NCBI GenBank assembly: GCA_965223485.1 | Contig: OZ244993.1 | Span: 3,100,001 to 3,164,000 of the forward strand | DNA from: VXPQ01 sp965223485 | GTDB taxonomy: Bacteria > Bacteroidota > Rhodothermia > Rhodothermales > VXPQ01 | DNA length: 64,000 nt | Direction: 5' to 3' | Shown: piece after piece, positions 42,431 to 51,875 of the stretch | How positions within the stretch are numbered: the stretch's first letter is position 1 | Layout of the letters: every line of letters starts with the position of its first letter | Notes under the pieces: generated by a model | What the model saw: only the letters and a program-made list of their open reading frames with translations | What the model was told of the DNA's origin: nothing | Databases searched by the model: none | Program-made: the position numbers and the translations under genes

Positions 42431-44950
42431 CTACTGTTGCCGCCGAGGCAAAAGCTCCAGAAGATGCTCAGGGGAGGTCAGCTCTTCCCCGGGAGTAATC
42501 CCGACCAGAAAACCCTCGTCCCAGCGTGCAGCCATGTCCCGGTAATGACCGTCCAGAGGATTGCCGGACTGACCGGTGGGGAGAAAAAAATACCCGCGCG
42601 GCGCTTGCGGAGCCATCCGGGCCACGAAGCGTTGGGAAACCCCCGCCTCCCCGATCCACGGGATACTCCACGATGTGGAATCAAGAGGGGACCAACTGGA
42701 GCGGTCGGCGGCCCGTAGCGTGTAGGGGCCGCCACGGGCGGGATATGGGCCGACATGAAACGAGAAAAGCCTGTCAAGCATCTTTACGCTTCCCAGCGGG
42801 TGGGCCGAGCGCTCAAAACGCGCCTCGCCCCAGCGGACCCCGGAAAGACCTGCGGCCGTACGAGCCGCCTCTTCTTCCCATTGGGCAAGGGTTTCGATTC
42901 CGGGAGTGCGCACGTCATCGGCCCAGAGCGACAACTGGGTTCCCGGAGCATCGCCTTCTTCAAGCATCTGCGCAAAAGCGAATGCCGGAAAGGCGGCGTC
43001 CTCCCCAAGTTCGTCTACAACAATCAGGGTACGGAGACGGTAGAGCCAGGCGAAGAAAGGAGCGGGACCGAGCGACCGGGGCTCGATGGTGAGATCCCAG
43101 TCTTCAAGAACGGCAGCAAGCTCCTCCGCACCGATACGGCGGGCGGCATCAACGGCCCGCTGCCGGGTGAGCCCAGCCCACAGACTCCGCGAGTCAAGCT
43201 GCAGGCTGCGCATGTCGTCAACGGTCCATTCCGAAGCGTGCGAAAGCACATCATGAATACGCCTCGCCCGAAACGGAGGGATATACTCCTCCCCGATTTG
43301 CCCGAACACGGCCCAACTCTGAAGGTTGTTGGCTGATATGAGGTAATCGGAAGGCGGATCGATCCATGCAGGCGCCAAATCCTCATCCCAGTGCTCCGTC
43401 CACCCCTCCGGCCACGTTTCAGGGGATAATACGGTCGCTCCAACCGTACCGGCGGGACGCAGTGGAACCGAACCTATCAGGCGGTACCCCAATCTTCCCG
43501 AGGTGGAAACATAAATAAGGTTCTGGTGCGGCTGACTGAAGCCCCGCCCGGCAACGTCCATCTCCTCCACCGTACGGACATGATTCATATTCAGAAGAGA
43601 CTGGAAGGGACCCCGCTCCAGAAACCCGGTCCAAAGCATGGATAGTACAAACCCGCCCGCAGGAATCACATCGGTAATAATCGGTCCTCGGACGGTGCGG
43701 CGGACATCCCATTCCACAGGCCGCTCCCGCCCGCGTACTCCGATGAGTTCGCGTCGGACCTCAAGCGGGCGCCAGACGGAGTCATCCAGATAGCTGCTGC
43801 CGTCCTCGCTGATGGTCTCGGCGATGAAATCGGCGCCGTCAATCGATGCATTGGTGAAACTCCACGCCATGTGCCGGGAAAGGCCCACGACCACACTATG
43901 GGTTCCCGGAATCGAGAAACCGGCCACATGGTGATCCGAATCTTCAACGGAGATTGCATTCATATACCATGTCGAGGGAGCCCGGAGGTTAAGGTGCGTG
44001 TCGTTGGCAAGGATCGGATACCCGTCAGCGGTTCGGGAAGCGCCGATAGCCCACGAGTTGGACGCCGTTAAACCAAGCCCTGCAAGCAGGCCCAGAGGGT
44101 CGAGTGGCTTGCGAGGCGCCGGCGCAGCTTCCGTGAGGCGGGTTCGATAGACATCGGGAAACGCCGCTTCCCTGTTTTGCGCCGATGCTTCGAGCCCTGT
44201 CTCGCCCTCCGATGTGCCCGGTTCGCCGGGACGATCCTGCAAGATCGTGGGGGCCCAGGAAGGATAACGCGGCGCCAGCGCGGGGCGGTGCGTTTCGGGA
44301 AGACGGGCAAGCGCCTCGATGCGATCCAGTTCCCCCTCCCATTTCGACAAATCGAACGTCATGGTGCGGGCGATGGAAAGCGAGGCCTGCGGACTCCACG
44401 GTTGAGGATCAATACCCAGAATAACGAACTCGGGAGGCCAAGGGCCGCGCCAGCTTGCCAGCCGTGCGTTTACTCCCTCCGCATAGGCCTGGAGGGTGTC
44501 AAGCATGGACTTTGGCAGCGTGGCCATCTCCCGCGTCGCTGCCCCCCAGAGATCAAGGGTCCGGAGTAACTTGTCGGCCCCAACGGCAGGCTCACCGAAT
44601 AACTCAGCCAGACGCCCTTGCGCCACACGTTGATACAACTCAAGCTGCCATAAGCGCTCAGAGGCATGTATAAAGCCCTGGGCCCGTATGGCGTCGAGTT
44701 CGGTCTCGGCCCGGATGCGGGGAATGGCCCAGTCGTCGAATGCAATACTCACCGGGGCGGAAAGGCCGGGTAATTCGACAGAGCCCGAACGCGGCTGGAT
44801 CGATTTACCCAGATATAAGCGTGCTCCGGCGACCGTTACACCAAGCAGGAACAGAACGTAAACCAGCGCCCATAGCACGACTCGGCAGATCGCCTTGCCC
44901 CGGCGAACCGGCCCGGAGGAGTCCGGCGTAGTAGCTTGTTGCGGTATCAT
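42431..44950 (-). CDS. Penicillin acylase family N-terminal nucleophile hydrolase
   Basis: Protein of 839 residues. One membrane-spanning helix near 22-43 acts as a signal anchor. The alpha-subunit part has FDDWAIPRIRAETELDAIRA and GFIHASERLWQLELYQRVAQ. The self-cleavage and nucleophile site is SNSWAI (Ser297), opening the beta subunit with ASRTADGYPILANDTHLNL. A C-terminal NLDGHYRDM-like end (NPLDGHYRDMAARWDEGFL) is also typical. Members hydrolyse amides such as beta-lactam side chains or acyl-homoserine lactones. The true substrate is unknown. It sits between the CRTAC1 and sulfatase genes on one strand. Confidence 0.9.
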   Translation of the reverse strand: MIPQQATTPDSSGPVRRGKAICRVVLWALVYVLFLLGVTVAGARLYLGKSIQPRSGSVELPGLSAPVSIAFDDWAIPRIRAETELDAIRAQGFIHASERLWQLELYQRVAQGRLAELFGEPAVGADKLLRTLDLWGAATREMATLPKSMLDTLQAYAEGVNARLASWRGPWPPEFVILGIDPQPWSPQASLSIARTMTFDLSKWEGELDRIEALARLPETHRPALAPRYPSWAPTILQDRPGEPGTSEGETGLEASAQNREAAFPDVYRTRLTEAAPAPRKPLDPLGLLAGLGLTASNSWAIGASRTADGYPILANDTHLNLRAPSTWYMNAISVEDSDHHVAGFSIPGTHSVVVGLSRHMAWSFTNASIDGADFIAETISEDGSSYLDDSVWRPLEVRRELIGVRGRERPVEWDVRRTVRGPIITDVIPAGGFVLSMLWTGFLERGPFQSLLNMNHVRTVEEMDVAGRGFSQPHQNLIYVSTSGRLGYRLIGSVPLRPAGTVGATVLSPETWPEGWTEHWDEDLAPAWIDPPSDYLISANNLQSWAVFGQIGEEYIPPFRARRIHDVLSHASEWTVDDMRSLQLDSRSLWAGLTRQRAVDAARRIGAEELAAVLEDWDLTIEPRSLGPAPFFAWLYRLRTLIVVDELGEDAAFPAFAFAQMLEEGDAPGTQLSLWADDVRTPGIETLAQWEEEAARTAAGLSGVRWGEARFERSAHPLGSVKMLDRLFSFHVGPYPARGGPYTLRAADRSSWSPLDSTSWSIPWIGEAGVSQRFVARMAPQAPRGYFFLPTGQSGNPLDGHYRDMAARWDEGFLVGITPGEELTSPEHLLELLPRRQQ

Positions 44951-45007
44951 GGCACGGAATCTATGCGCATCGCCGGTTCGAAGGGCTTACAGGAAACCAA
45001 CCCCTGC

Positions 45008-46804
45008 TCACCATGCAGTCAGTTGGGCGGCGCCCTCCACGACCCGGTACTGTCGATTGCCCTCGACATTAGCGAAGCGATCCACAGCGCCGCTGGGCCA
45101 CCGGACAATAAGGCTGTCGGCAGCGGAGCGGCTTCCCAGTCCGAACGTAACCGGCAGTTCGCTCTGGGACAAGTAACTGGACCCCGTGCGGACGCGGCGC
45201 TCCATCCGGAAGCCGTCGAGCACGACTTCCACGGAAGAAGAAAGACCTTCGCGATTGCTTGCGCTTCCCTCCAGCATCACGCGAAGAAACACGGGATTCT
45301 CGTTGGCGCTGGCGGCCCCGTTCTCCAGCAGACGGTTCCGCCACAGGTGGGCTCCGCCCCCGTTTTCGACCACCAGAATGTCGATGTCGCCATCGCGGTC
45401 GTAATCCGCGGCGGCAGCCCCGCGCGCCACGAATTGCCCGGCCAACACCCCGCCCAGCGCAGGAGCCGCATCCTCGAACGTGCCATCCCCCCGGTTCAGA
45501 AAAAGGTGCGGCTTCTCTTCGTAGCCGACATTGTCCTGCACGGTCCCGATTTCCGGCTGCACATGCCCGTTCGCCGCAAACAGGTCGAGGTCCGTGTCGA
45601 GATCGAAATCCGCAAGAAAAAGAGCAAAGGTGAGCGTCATCAGCGAGGGGCGCCCGATCTGCGACACCGCGGCCCGGTCGATAAACAGCCCGTCACGCAG
45701 GTGCCGGTACACCCCGATCATCTCCGACGAAAAATTCCCCACGAACACGGTCGCTTGCCCCGTGCTGTCCACAATGCCCGCATCCACGCCCATACCGGCG
45801 CGCGCCTTTCCGTTCTCGTCGTAGGCGACGCCGCTCAGCGCACCCTTCTCCGAGAACGTACCGTCGCCGTTATTCACATACAGATAGTCGGGCTGCGTAT
45901 CGTTCGACACCATCAGGTCGGGCCAGCCGTCCCGGTTGAAATCCAGCTCCACGACGCCAAGCGTCTTGCCCGCCGCCGGCAGAAAACCCGCAGCGGCGGT
46001 TTCGTCCGCAAACGTGCCGTCTCCGTCGTTGCGATAGAAGCGGCCCGGCACGCCCTCATAGGTTTCCGGGGTACAATATCCCTTAGTCACCCCGTCAAGC
46101 GAGCAGTAAATGTCCGTCTCCGGAGACCATGCCACATAATTGCCCACGTACAGGTCGAGATCCCCGTCCCGGTCCGCATCGAAGAAAATGGGCGACGAAC
46201 TCCACACGGGTTCACCAGCCACGCCGGCTTCGTGGCTCACCTCGACGAAACCCCCGCCCTCGTTGCGGAAAAGCAGGTTTTCGGCCAGCGCAGAAAGGTA
46301 AATGTCGATATCTCCGTCCCCATCGTAGTCCGCAGCAGCGATACCGAGCCCATAGACCTCGTGCACGCCGTCAAACCCCGCCAGCCCCACGGCCTCCGTC
46401 ACCTCCGAGAAGGCGCCATCGCCGAGATTCCGGTAGAGGCGGAGAGGAAGCACCTCCTCGTTGCCCGCGGCGGAACCTCCAGCGCCGGACCAGCGACCCC
46501 CGCCCACCAGCGCAATATCCTGCCACCCGTCCCCGTCGTAGTCGAAAAAGGCGGCGCCCGACCCCATCGATTCGGGAAACCAGATCGATCCGAACGCTCC
46601 TGTCTCGTGGCGGAAGCCGGAGAGGCCCGCGGCCTCCGTTACGTTCTCGAACGAGAGCCGGTCTGCAAAAGAGGATTCCGGGGCTTCTTCCGTCTCCGCC
46701 GGCGATCCGCCGCAGGCCGACAATATGCCCGCAAGCAGCACAACAGCCAACACTGGGCCTGGAGACATGGCAAAAGCGGCAACGCCGGCGCCCTGGTCCT
46801 TCAT
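45008..46804 (-). CDS. CRTAC1 family FG-GAP/VCBS lipoprotein with ASPIC/UnbV end
   Basis: Lipoprotein of 598 residues (lipobox ILSAC). It has FG-GAP/VCBS calcium-binding repeats (FFDYDGDGWQDIALVGGG, YDGDGDIDIYLSALAEN, DFDLDTDLDLFAANGH) and a C-terminal ASPIC/UnbV domain (about 515-590: GSSYLSQSELPVTFGLGSRS). CRTAC1-type proteins are exported and common in Bacteroidota and relatives, with unproven roles in surface binding. The ATG at 46804 (GAGAGG upstream) starts the lipoprotein signal. It follows the multiheme cytochrome gene by 10 bp and is probably co-translated with it. Confidence 0.88.
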   Translation of the reverse strand: MKDQGAGVAAFAMSPGPVLAVVLLAGILSACGGSPAETEEAPESSFADRLSFENVTEAAGLSGFRHETGAFGSIWFPESMGSGAAFFDYDGDGWQDIALVGGGRWSGAGGSAAGNEEVLPLRLYRNLGDGAFSEVTEAVGLAGFDGVHEVYGLGIAAADYDGDGDIDIYLSALAENLLFRNEGGGFVEVSHEAGVAGEPVWSSSPIFFDADRDGDLDLYVGNYVAWSPETDIYCSLDGVTKGYCTPETYEGVPGRFYRNDGDGTFADETAAAGFLPAAGKTLGVVELDFNRDGWPDLMVSNDTQPDYLYVNNGDGTFSEKGALSGVAYDENGKARAGMGVDAGIVDSTGQATVFVGNFSSEMIGVYRHLRDGLFIDRAAVSQIGRPSLMTLTFALFLADFDLDTDLDLFAANGHVQPEIGTVQDNVGYEEKPHLFLNRGDGTFEDAAPALGGVLAGQFVARGAAAADYDRDGDIDILVVENGGGAHLWRNRLLENGAASANENPVFLRVMLEGSASNREGLSSSVEVVLDGFRMERRVRTGSSYLSQSELPVTFGLGSRSAADSLIVRWPSGAVDRFANVEGNRQYRVVEGAAQLTAW

Positions 46805-46814
46805 CTGCCGCCTC

Positions 46815-49655
46815 TCAATACCCCGTGCTCTGGTAACGAACCGGATGCAATCCATGCTCGTGCAGCGCCTGGGCTTCCCGGTTGTCCATGGGATGCGCCT
46901 GCTTGTACGGCGACGCGACTGCGCGTGCATTTTCATCGTCCTTGTGGTATTCGTACCGTTCACGAGCCTCTCCAAATACTTCGGTCCGTCCCAGCGCGCC
47001 GAGCGCCAGCATTCTATTGTACAGGGCGCCGACATTTTCCGGATCGATGGTCAATACCCGGTCGAACCACGGAAGCGCCTCTTCGTAGCGGCCCGCAAGA
47101 TAATGAATCCGGCCAATACCGAGCAGCAGTACGCGGTCATCGGGATAGGCATCCTCCACCGCCAGCCATTCGTCCAGCGCCTCGTCGTACTCTGCGGTCG
47201 CCTTGTGCACTTCCCCGCGCAGCCAGGCCGTCTTCAGATAGCCGGGGCTGCGGCGCTCGGCTTCCCGGAGCGCCTCGGTGGCGCGATCCAGCTGCCCTTC
47301 CTCGATAAACGAACGGGCCATATTGATGGGGCCTTCCGGGTTGTCCGGCGCCAGTTCCGCAACCCGCCCGAAGGCTTCGATCGCCCCGCGCGTATCCGTT
47401 TCGAGGAGGCGCCCTATGCCGAAATCGTTCCATCGCTCCCAGAGCGGGCGGGACGAGGCGAAAGAGAGCGAATCGGGCGTGGCGCCCCCGGCCCGGCGCT
47501 CGTCCGCAGCCATATCGGTCAGCGGCAGCACCGGCGCCGTCTTGTCCGGATCCAGAACCCAGGGATACCCGCCCGGCGCATCGCCACCCGAGACGTCCCC
47601 ATATCCCCCTTCCATATCCGCTCCGTACTGCACACCGCGAAACGTCCATTCGTTCAGGTACCACTTGAACTTTCGGTGCCGAAGCTTCGCCTTCAACGAG
47701 GTGATCCCGGCGCCCGGGGGCGCCACAAAATCGTAATGTACATTGCGCGCCGCGCCCGGCCCGATCACATTCGCATACACATTCGTCACCCAGTCCTGCA
47801 CGTTGCGCCGGTCAATAATCCGGCTCTGCCGGTCCACCAGCACGCTTCCGAGAAAATGCGCCGTCGAATCGACGCGCCCGGCAGCGTCAAGCAACCCGGA
47901 AGCCAGCAGCGTCTCCCCGGAGGCGTCTTGCGCAAGAAATTCCACCCAAAGCTCGTTGGAATCGTTCGTGCCGCCCGGCAGCGTATGGCCCACGCCCTTG
48001 TTGCGCACCACTACGTCCACCTGCACGCGATCGCCCGCCCGCAAGACGGGCAGCGCGCGATCCGGGCCGTACGTACGCCCGTTCACCCGGACCCGGAAGA
48101 TGTCAATGAGTGCAATACCTTTCGACAGATTCTCCTGGGCCTCGGCCAGTTGCGCGGGGTGCTCGTTGACGAACGGAACCGCCGTATTGGCGGCGGCGAA
48201 CCGGTGACTGCGTATGAACCCGCCGTCGTTCCCCATGTCGCTCGACGGTTCGAGCGGCATATGGCACGAGACGCAATTCGAGGGCGCCTCGGGGAGGTAG
48301 AACGACCGGACGATGTTGCCGCTGACCCCGCTGTTGTGCCAGTTGTCGTATTCGTCCTGCCCGCGCTTCCAGCGATAGCTGTTCACTTCCGGGGGAATGC
48401 CCACCTTGTGGCACGTGCCGCAAAACTCGGGGGTCCTGTGGACGGGCTTCAGCATGGCGCGCCGGTGCGGTTCGGGTTTGGCCCGCACCAGCACATTGTG
48501 TACCCACCGGCCCAACCCCTCTTCGGCGCGCGCAAACGGATACTCGTCCGGCGAAGCGATCGCATAGCGCCCATTACCCCGCACATCGCGCAGCCCCTCG
48601 ACGGCATGGCACGACAGGCATGTGATCCCCTCGTGCGCCGTCCAGTGGTCCGCATCCACGGGGGCCTCGTCGAACCGCCCGGCGAACAGCACCACCGGGT
48701 CATGGCAGGATGCGCACCAGCGCGCAGGTTCGGCGCCGGTCTCGGCGATCATCGCCTCGACGCTTTTCTCGTACCACGGGTTGTTGAAGGACGAGAAGCG
48801 GTGCATCGACTCGGACCACTGCGTATACATGTCGGGATGGCATCCCTCCTGCCCGCAGCGCGCGGAACCGGCCAGCGCCTCGTCGGGCAAGCGCTCCTCG
48901 CCCACAATGACCGACTGCGACTGCGCAAACGGGGCAGCCGTGAGCGCAGCGGCGTATCCCGGGACAGCGCCCTCCGCATCTGTTTCCTCCCGAGCCGCTT
49001 CGCCCGGCGGGGCCTCCTGCACGTATACCCCCGTGCGCGTCGTCGCCCAGGGCACCACGATGAAGCCTGCCACCAGCACCGCGCCGCCGAGCGCCGTCAG
49101 GCTGAGCGGGTGCCGGAGCGCAGCGCCCGGGCCCTGTTTCCACATGTCTCCCCATTGCAGGAAATGATAGCGCACCCCGCGCTTCAGAGACACGTGCAGC
49201 ACGAAGCCCCCCACGGACGTCACCGCCGTCACGATATGCGTCCACATGATCCACCGGTAAGACGACCCGACGACCACGAGCGCAATACCCGTTACAAACA
49301 GGGTGATCAGCGACAGCGCCGTAAACACGCCGGCCCTCGTTGCGCGCCGGTTCATCCGGATCGGCATCTTCATGAGATGCATGGCGAGAAAGGCGATGGC
49401 AGGCGCTATCAGCAGAATCCCCAGGCAAATGTGCAAGAACACATTGCTCATATAGACGAGCGCCGTGGAGCGGTCGAACAGCAATAGAAAAATGCTGTTG
49501 ACCAGCAGCACCGCATACCCGCCCAGGACCACGCTCACAAACTTGCGCTGTATCTGCGGCAACCGCGTATACCGGCGCCCGGGGCCCTGCGGACCCGGCT
49601 GGGACGATTGGGAAGGCGAGGGAGAAATGCTCTCACGCTCGCCATCCGTATCCAT
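46815..49655 (-). CDS. Membrane-anchored multiheme cytochrome c with TPR domain
   Basis: Fusion of 946 residues. Five membrane helices cover about 35-225, with histidines in helices 2 and 4 (FLHICLGI, WTHIVTAV, FVLHVSL) that could hold b-type haem. A periplasmic cytochrome region follows with four CxxCH sites (CASCH, CLSCH, CGTCH, CVSCH) and an atypical CGQEGCH. After a beta-rich domain come TPR repeats (about 760-930: AIEAFGRVAELAPDNPEGPI, YLAGRYEEALPWFDRVLTID). The ATG at 49655 (GGAG 6 nt upstream) is preferred over the GTG at 49676. Electron transfer from the membrane to an outside partner is an inference. Confidence 0.87.
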   Translation of the reverse strand: MDTDGERESISPSPSQSSQPGPQGPGRRYTRLPQIQRKFVSVVLGGYAVLLVNSIFLLLFDRSTALVYMSNVFLHICLGILLIAPAIAFLAMHLMKMPIRMNRRATRAGVFTALSLITLFVTGIALVVVGSSYRWIMWTHIVTAVTSVGGFVLHVSLKRGVRYHFLQWGDMWKQGPGAALRHPLSLTALGGAVLVAGFIVVPWATTRTGVYVQEAPPGEAAREETDAEGAVPGYAAALTAAPFAQSQSVIVGEERLPDEALAGSARCGQEGCHPDMYTQWSESMHRFSSFNNPWYEKSVEAMIAETGAEPARWCASCHDPVVLFAGRFDEAPVDADHWTAHEGITCLSCHAVEGLRDVRGNGRYAIASPDEYPFARAEEGLGRWVHNVLVRAKPEPHRRAMLKPVHRTPEFCGTCHKVGIPPEVNSYRWKRGQDEYDNWHNSGVSGNIVRSFYLPEAPSNCVSCHMPLEPSSDMGNDGGFIRSHRFAAANTAVPFVNEHPAQLAEAQENLSKGIALIDIFRVRVNGRTYGPDRALPVLRAGDRVQVDVVVRNKGVGHTLPGGTNDSNELWVEFLAQDASGETLLASGLLDAAGRVDSTAHFLGSVLVDRQSRIIDRRNVQDWVTNVYANVIGPGAARNVHYDFVAPPGAGITSLKAKLRHRKFKWYLNEWTFRGVQYGADMEGGYGDVSGGDAPGGYPWVLDPDKTAPVLPLTDMAADERRAGGATPDSLSFASSRPLWERWNDFGIGRLLETDTRGAIEAFGRVAELAPDNPEGPINMARSFIEEGQLDRATEALREAERRSPGYLKTAWLRGEVHKATAEYDEALDEWLAVEDAYPDDRVLLLGIGRIHYLAGRYEEALPWFDRVLTIDPENVGALYNRMLALGALGRTEVFGEARERYEYHKDDENARAVASPYKQAHPMDNREAQALHEHGLHPVRYQSTGY

Positions 49656-49660
49656 ATGTT

Positions 49661-49664
49661 CTCC
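49661..49664 (-). promoter_or_regulatory. Ribosome binding site of the multiheme gene
   Basis: GGAG on the minus strand, about 5 nt before the ATG at 49655. It favours this start over the upstream in-frame GTG at 49676. Confidence 0.55.
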
Positions 49665-49734
49665 GGAACCTTTCACAGTTCGTCGGAAGGTGGTTTCGCA
49701 GAATGGTGCATCCCTATTTCATGCAGCGGCTCGC

Positions 49735-49746
49735 CGGAACGTTCCG
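49735..49746. promoter_or_regulatory. 12-bp palindrome in divergent promoter region
   Basis: CGGAACGTTCCG is a perfect palindrome. It lies 23 bp before the DUF411 gene in the 114-bp gap shared with the multiheme gene on the other strand. A regulator site is possible; a chance dyad cannot be excluded. Confidence 0.3.
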
Positions 49747-49769
49747 CCGAGCGTACGGTATATGCGCTC

Positions 49770-50222
49770 ATGAACAAAAAGTACCTTGTTGTTGCGTTTT
49801 TACTGGGCGCGGTCGTCACGGCCGGCGTACTCATTGCCCGCACCTCCTCTGCAGGGCAGCGCGTCACCGTGTACAAGACACCCACATGCGGGTGCTGCGC
49901 CAAATGGGTGGACCATCTCGAAGCGAACGGATTCCGCGTTAAGGTCGTGGACCTCGCCGACGTGACGCCCATGAAGATACGATACGGGGTTCCTGCCGAT
50001 CTGGGCTCCTGCCATACGGCGCTTGTGAGTGGATACTTCGTGGAAGGCCATGTCCCCGCGGAGGAAATCCACCGCATGCTGGAGACAGGCGAGCCTATTG
50101 CGGGCCTTGCGGTGCCCGGCATGCCGATGGGCTCCCCCGGCATGGAAGGCTTCCGCAGCGATCCGTACGACATCGTCGCCGTAGAGAAAGACGGGGGACG
50201 GCGCATCTTCGCTTCCCGATAA
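49770..50222 (+). CDS. DUF411 periplasmic metal-binding protein
   Basis: Protein of 150 residues with a signal or anchor segment (KYLVVAFLLGAVVTAGVLIA) and a DUF411 domain. The metal site is TPTCGCCAKWVDHLEANGF, followed by SCHTALVSGYFVEGHVPAEE and VPGMPMGSPGM. Relatives such as CopG bind copper and are found near copper-resistance genes. No copper pump or regulator is adjacent here. It is divergent from the multiheme cytochrome gene and followed by the symporter on the same strand. The fold is thioredoxin-like by family. Confidence 0.88.
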   Translation: MNKKYLVVAFLLGAVVTAGVLIARTSSAGQRVTVYKTPTCGCCAKWVDHLEANGFRVKVVDLADVTPMKIRYGVPADLGSCHTALVSGYFVEGHVPAEEIHRMLETGEPIAGLAVPGMPMGSPGMEGFRSDPYDIVAVEKDGGRRIFASR

Positions 50223-50258
50223 GGCGCCTGCTGTTCCCCGCTCCCTGTACTCCCCGCC

Positions 50259-51782
50259 ATGACGCTGCATCCGTTCGACATCGTCACGTTCTGTGCGTTC
50301 ATCGCGGTCGTGATCGGGATATCGCTGTACGCCTCCCGGCACGAAACCACCACGGAAGACTACTTCCTTGCGGGACGTAAGCTGTCCTGGTGGCTGATCG
50401 GCTTCTCCCTGATCGCCTCCAACATCTCGACAGAGCAGTTCGTGGGCATGGCCGGGCGCGGGTACGATCTGGGTCTTGCGATCGCCAGCTACGAATGGAC
50501 GGCCGCCATTGCGCTGGTCATTACGGCCCTCTTCTTCCTGCCGAAGTTCCTGAAGGCGGGCATCTACACCATTCCCGAGTACCTCGAATACCGTTTCGAC
50601 GTCGGGACGCGCACAATCATGGCCACGTTCATGATGCTTGCGTACGTGTTCGTGGCGCTGGCGACGGTTCTCTACGCCGGCGCCCTCGCGCTGGGCACGA
50701 TCTTCGAGATAGACATCGTTCCGGGTATCTGGCTGATCGGGATCACGGCGGGCGCCTACACCATCTACGGCGGCCTCGCGGCCGTGGTCTGGTCGGACCT
50801 GCTCCAGGGCATAGCCCTTCTGCTGGGCGGAGCGCTCATCACGATCCTCGGGTTCCAGGCCATGGGGGGCGTGGAGCCGTTCATGGCCGCTGCGGGCGAC
50901 AAACTGCATACGGTGCTGCCGTGGAACCACGAGGAGATGCCCTGGGTGGCGGTCTTCATAGGCGGCCTCTGGATTCCCCAGATTTTCTACTGGGGCCTGA
51001 ACCAGTTCATCACGCAGCGCACGCTCGCCGCCCGCAATCTCGCCGAGGGACAGCGCGGGATCTTTCTTGCGGCAGGGCTGAAACTGGTCCTCCCCTTCCT
51101 GATCGTCTTTCCCGGCATCATGGCCGCACAACTCTTCCCGGGGCAGGTAACGACCGCCGATCAGGCATATCCCGTGATGATCCGCGAGTTGCTCCCCGCC
51201 GGGCTGAGCGGGATCATGTTCGCCGCGCTGTTCGGCGCCATCATGAGTTCGCTCGACTCCATGCTGAACTCCGCCGCCACCATCTTCACGATCGACTTGT
51301 ACAAGCGCTACCGGCGCACCGACGCGGCCCCAAGGCACTACGTGAAGATCGGCCGTATCGCCACCGCCGTACTGGTCGTCGTCGGCTGCCTCTGGGCGCC
51401 CGTCGTGGGTTCCGCCGAAAGCATTTTCGGGTACATTCAGATGTTCTGGGGATTCATTTCCCCCGGGATTGTGGCCTCCTTTGCGTTCGGGCTCATTTCG
51501 AAACGCACGCCCCCCATTGCGGCCAAAGCCGCCATGATTCTCGGCATCCCCGTCTACGGCTTCCTGCTGTGGAGGCTGCCGGATGTCGCCTTCCTGCACC
51601 ACATGATGATCACCTTCGTGGCGCTCGTGATCTTCATGGCCTCCGTCAGGCTGCTGCTTCCCCTGCGTACGCCGAAGACTCTTCCTGTTTCGAACCTGAA
51701 CCTGGAGCACGCTCGCGGCGCCAAATGGATGGCCGCTGCGGTCGTGCTGGCTACGGTTGCGTTGTATGCGATCTTCTGGTAA
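50259..51782 (+). CDS. SGLT-type sodium:solute symporter
   Basis: Inner-membrane permease of 507 residues with about 14 helices in the SSS family, sugar-type branch. Motifs: EDYFLAGRKLSWWLIGFSLI, ASNISTEQFVGMAGRGYDLG, IYTIPEYLEYRFD, YTIYGGLAAVVWSDLLQG and the sodium-site region FAALFGAIMSSLDSMLNSAA. It probably imports a monosaccharide with Na+. The galactokinase at 57128 would suit a galactose-like substrate, but the genes are 5 kb apart. It starts 36 bp after DUF411. Confidence 0.9.
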   Translation: MTLHPFDIVTFCAFIAVVIGISLYASRHETTTEDYFLAGRKLSWWLIGFSLIASNISTEQFVGMAGRGYDLGLAIASYEWTAAIALVITALFFLPKFLKAGIYTIPEYLEYRFDVGTRTIMATFMMLAYVFVALATVLYAGALALGTIFEIDIVPGIWLIGITAGAYTIYGGLAAVVWSDLLQGIALLLGGALITILGFQAMGGVEPFMAAAGDKLHTVLPWNHEEMPWVAVFIGGLWIPQIFYWGLNQFITQRTLAARNLAEGQRGIFLAAGLKLVLPFLIVFPGIMAAQLFPGQVTTADQAYPVMIRELLPAGLSGIMFAALFGAIMSSLDSMLNSAATIFTIDLYKRYRRTDAAPRHYVKIGRIATAVLVVVGCLWAPVVGSAESIFGYIQMFWGFISPGIVASFAFGLISKRTPPIAAKAAMILGIPVYGFLLWRLPDVAFLHHMMITFVALVIFMASVRLLLPLRTPKTLPVSNLNLEHARGAKWMAAAVVLATVALYAIFW

Positions 51783-51875
51783 AGAGGGCGGGGCAAGTTT
51801 GTTATATTGCGTCAGGCCCTGCAGTTGCCGCAGCGATCATCCTCGTTTCCACCACAACAAAATGGTATCCGGACC

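Noticed and set aside
46725..49487. Plus-strand open frame of 920 codons opposite the multiheme gene
   Set aside because: The minus strand has CxxCH sites, membrane helices, TPR repeats and a good ribosome site. The plus-strand frame has none.
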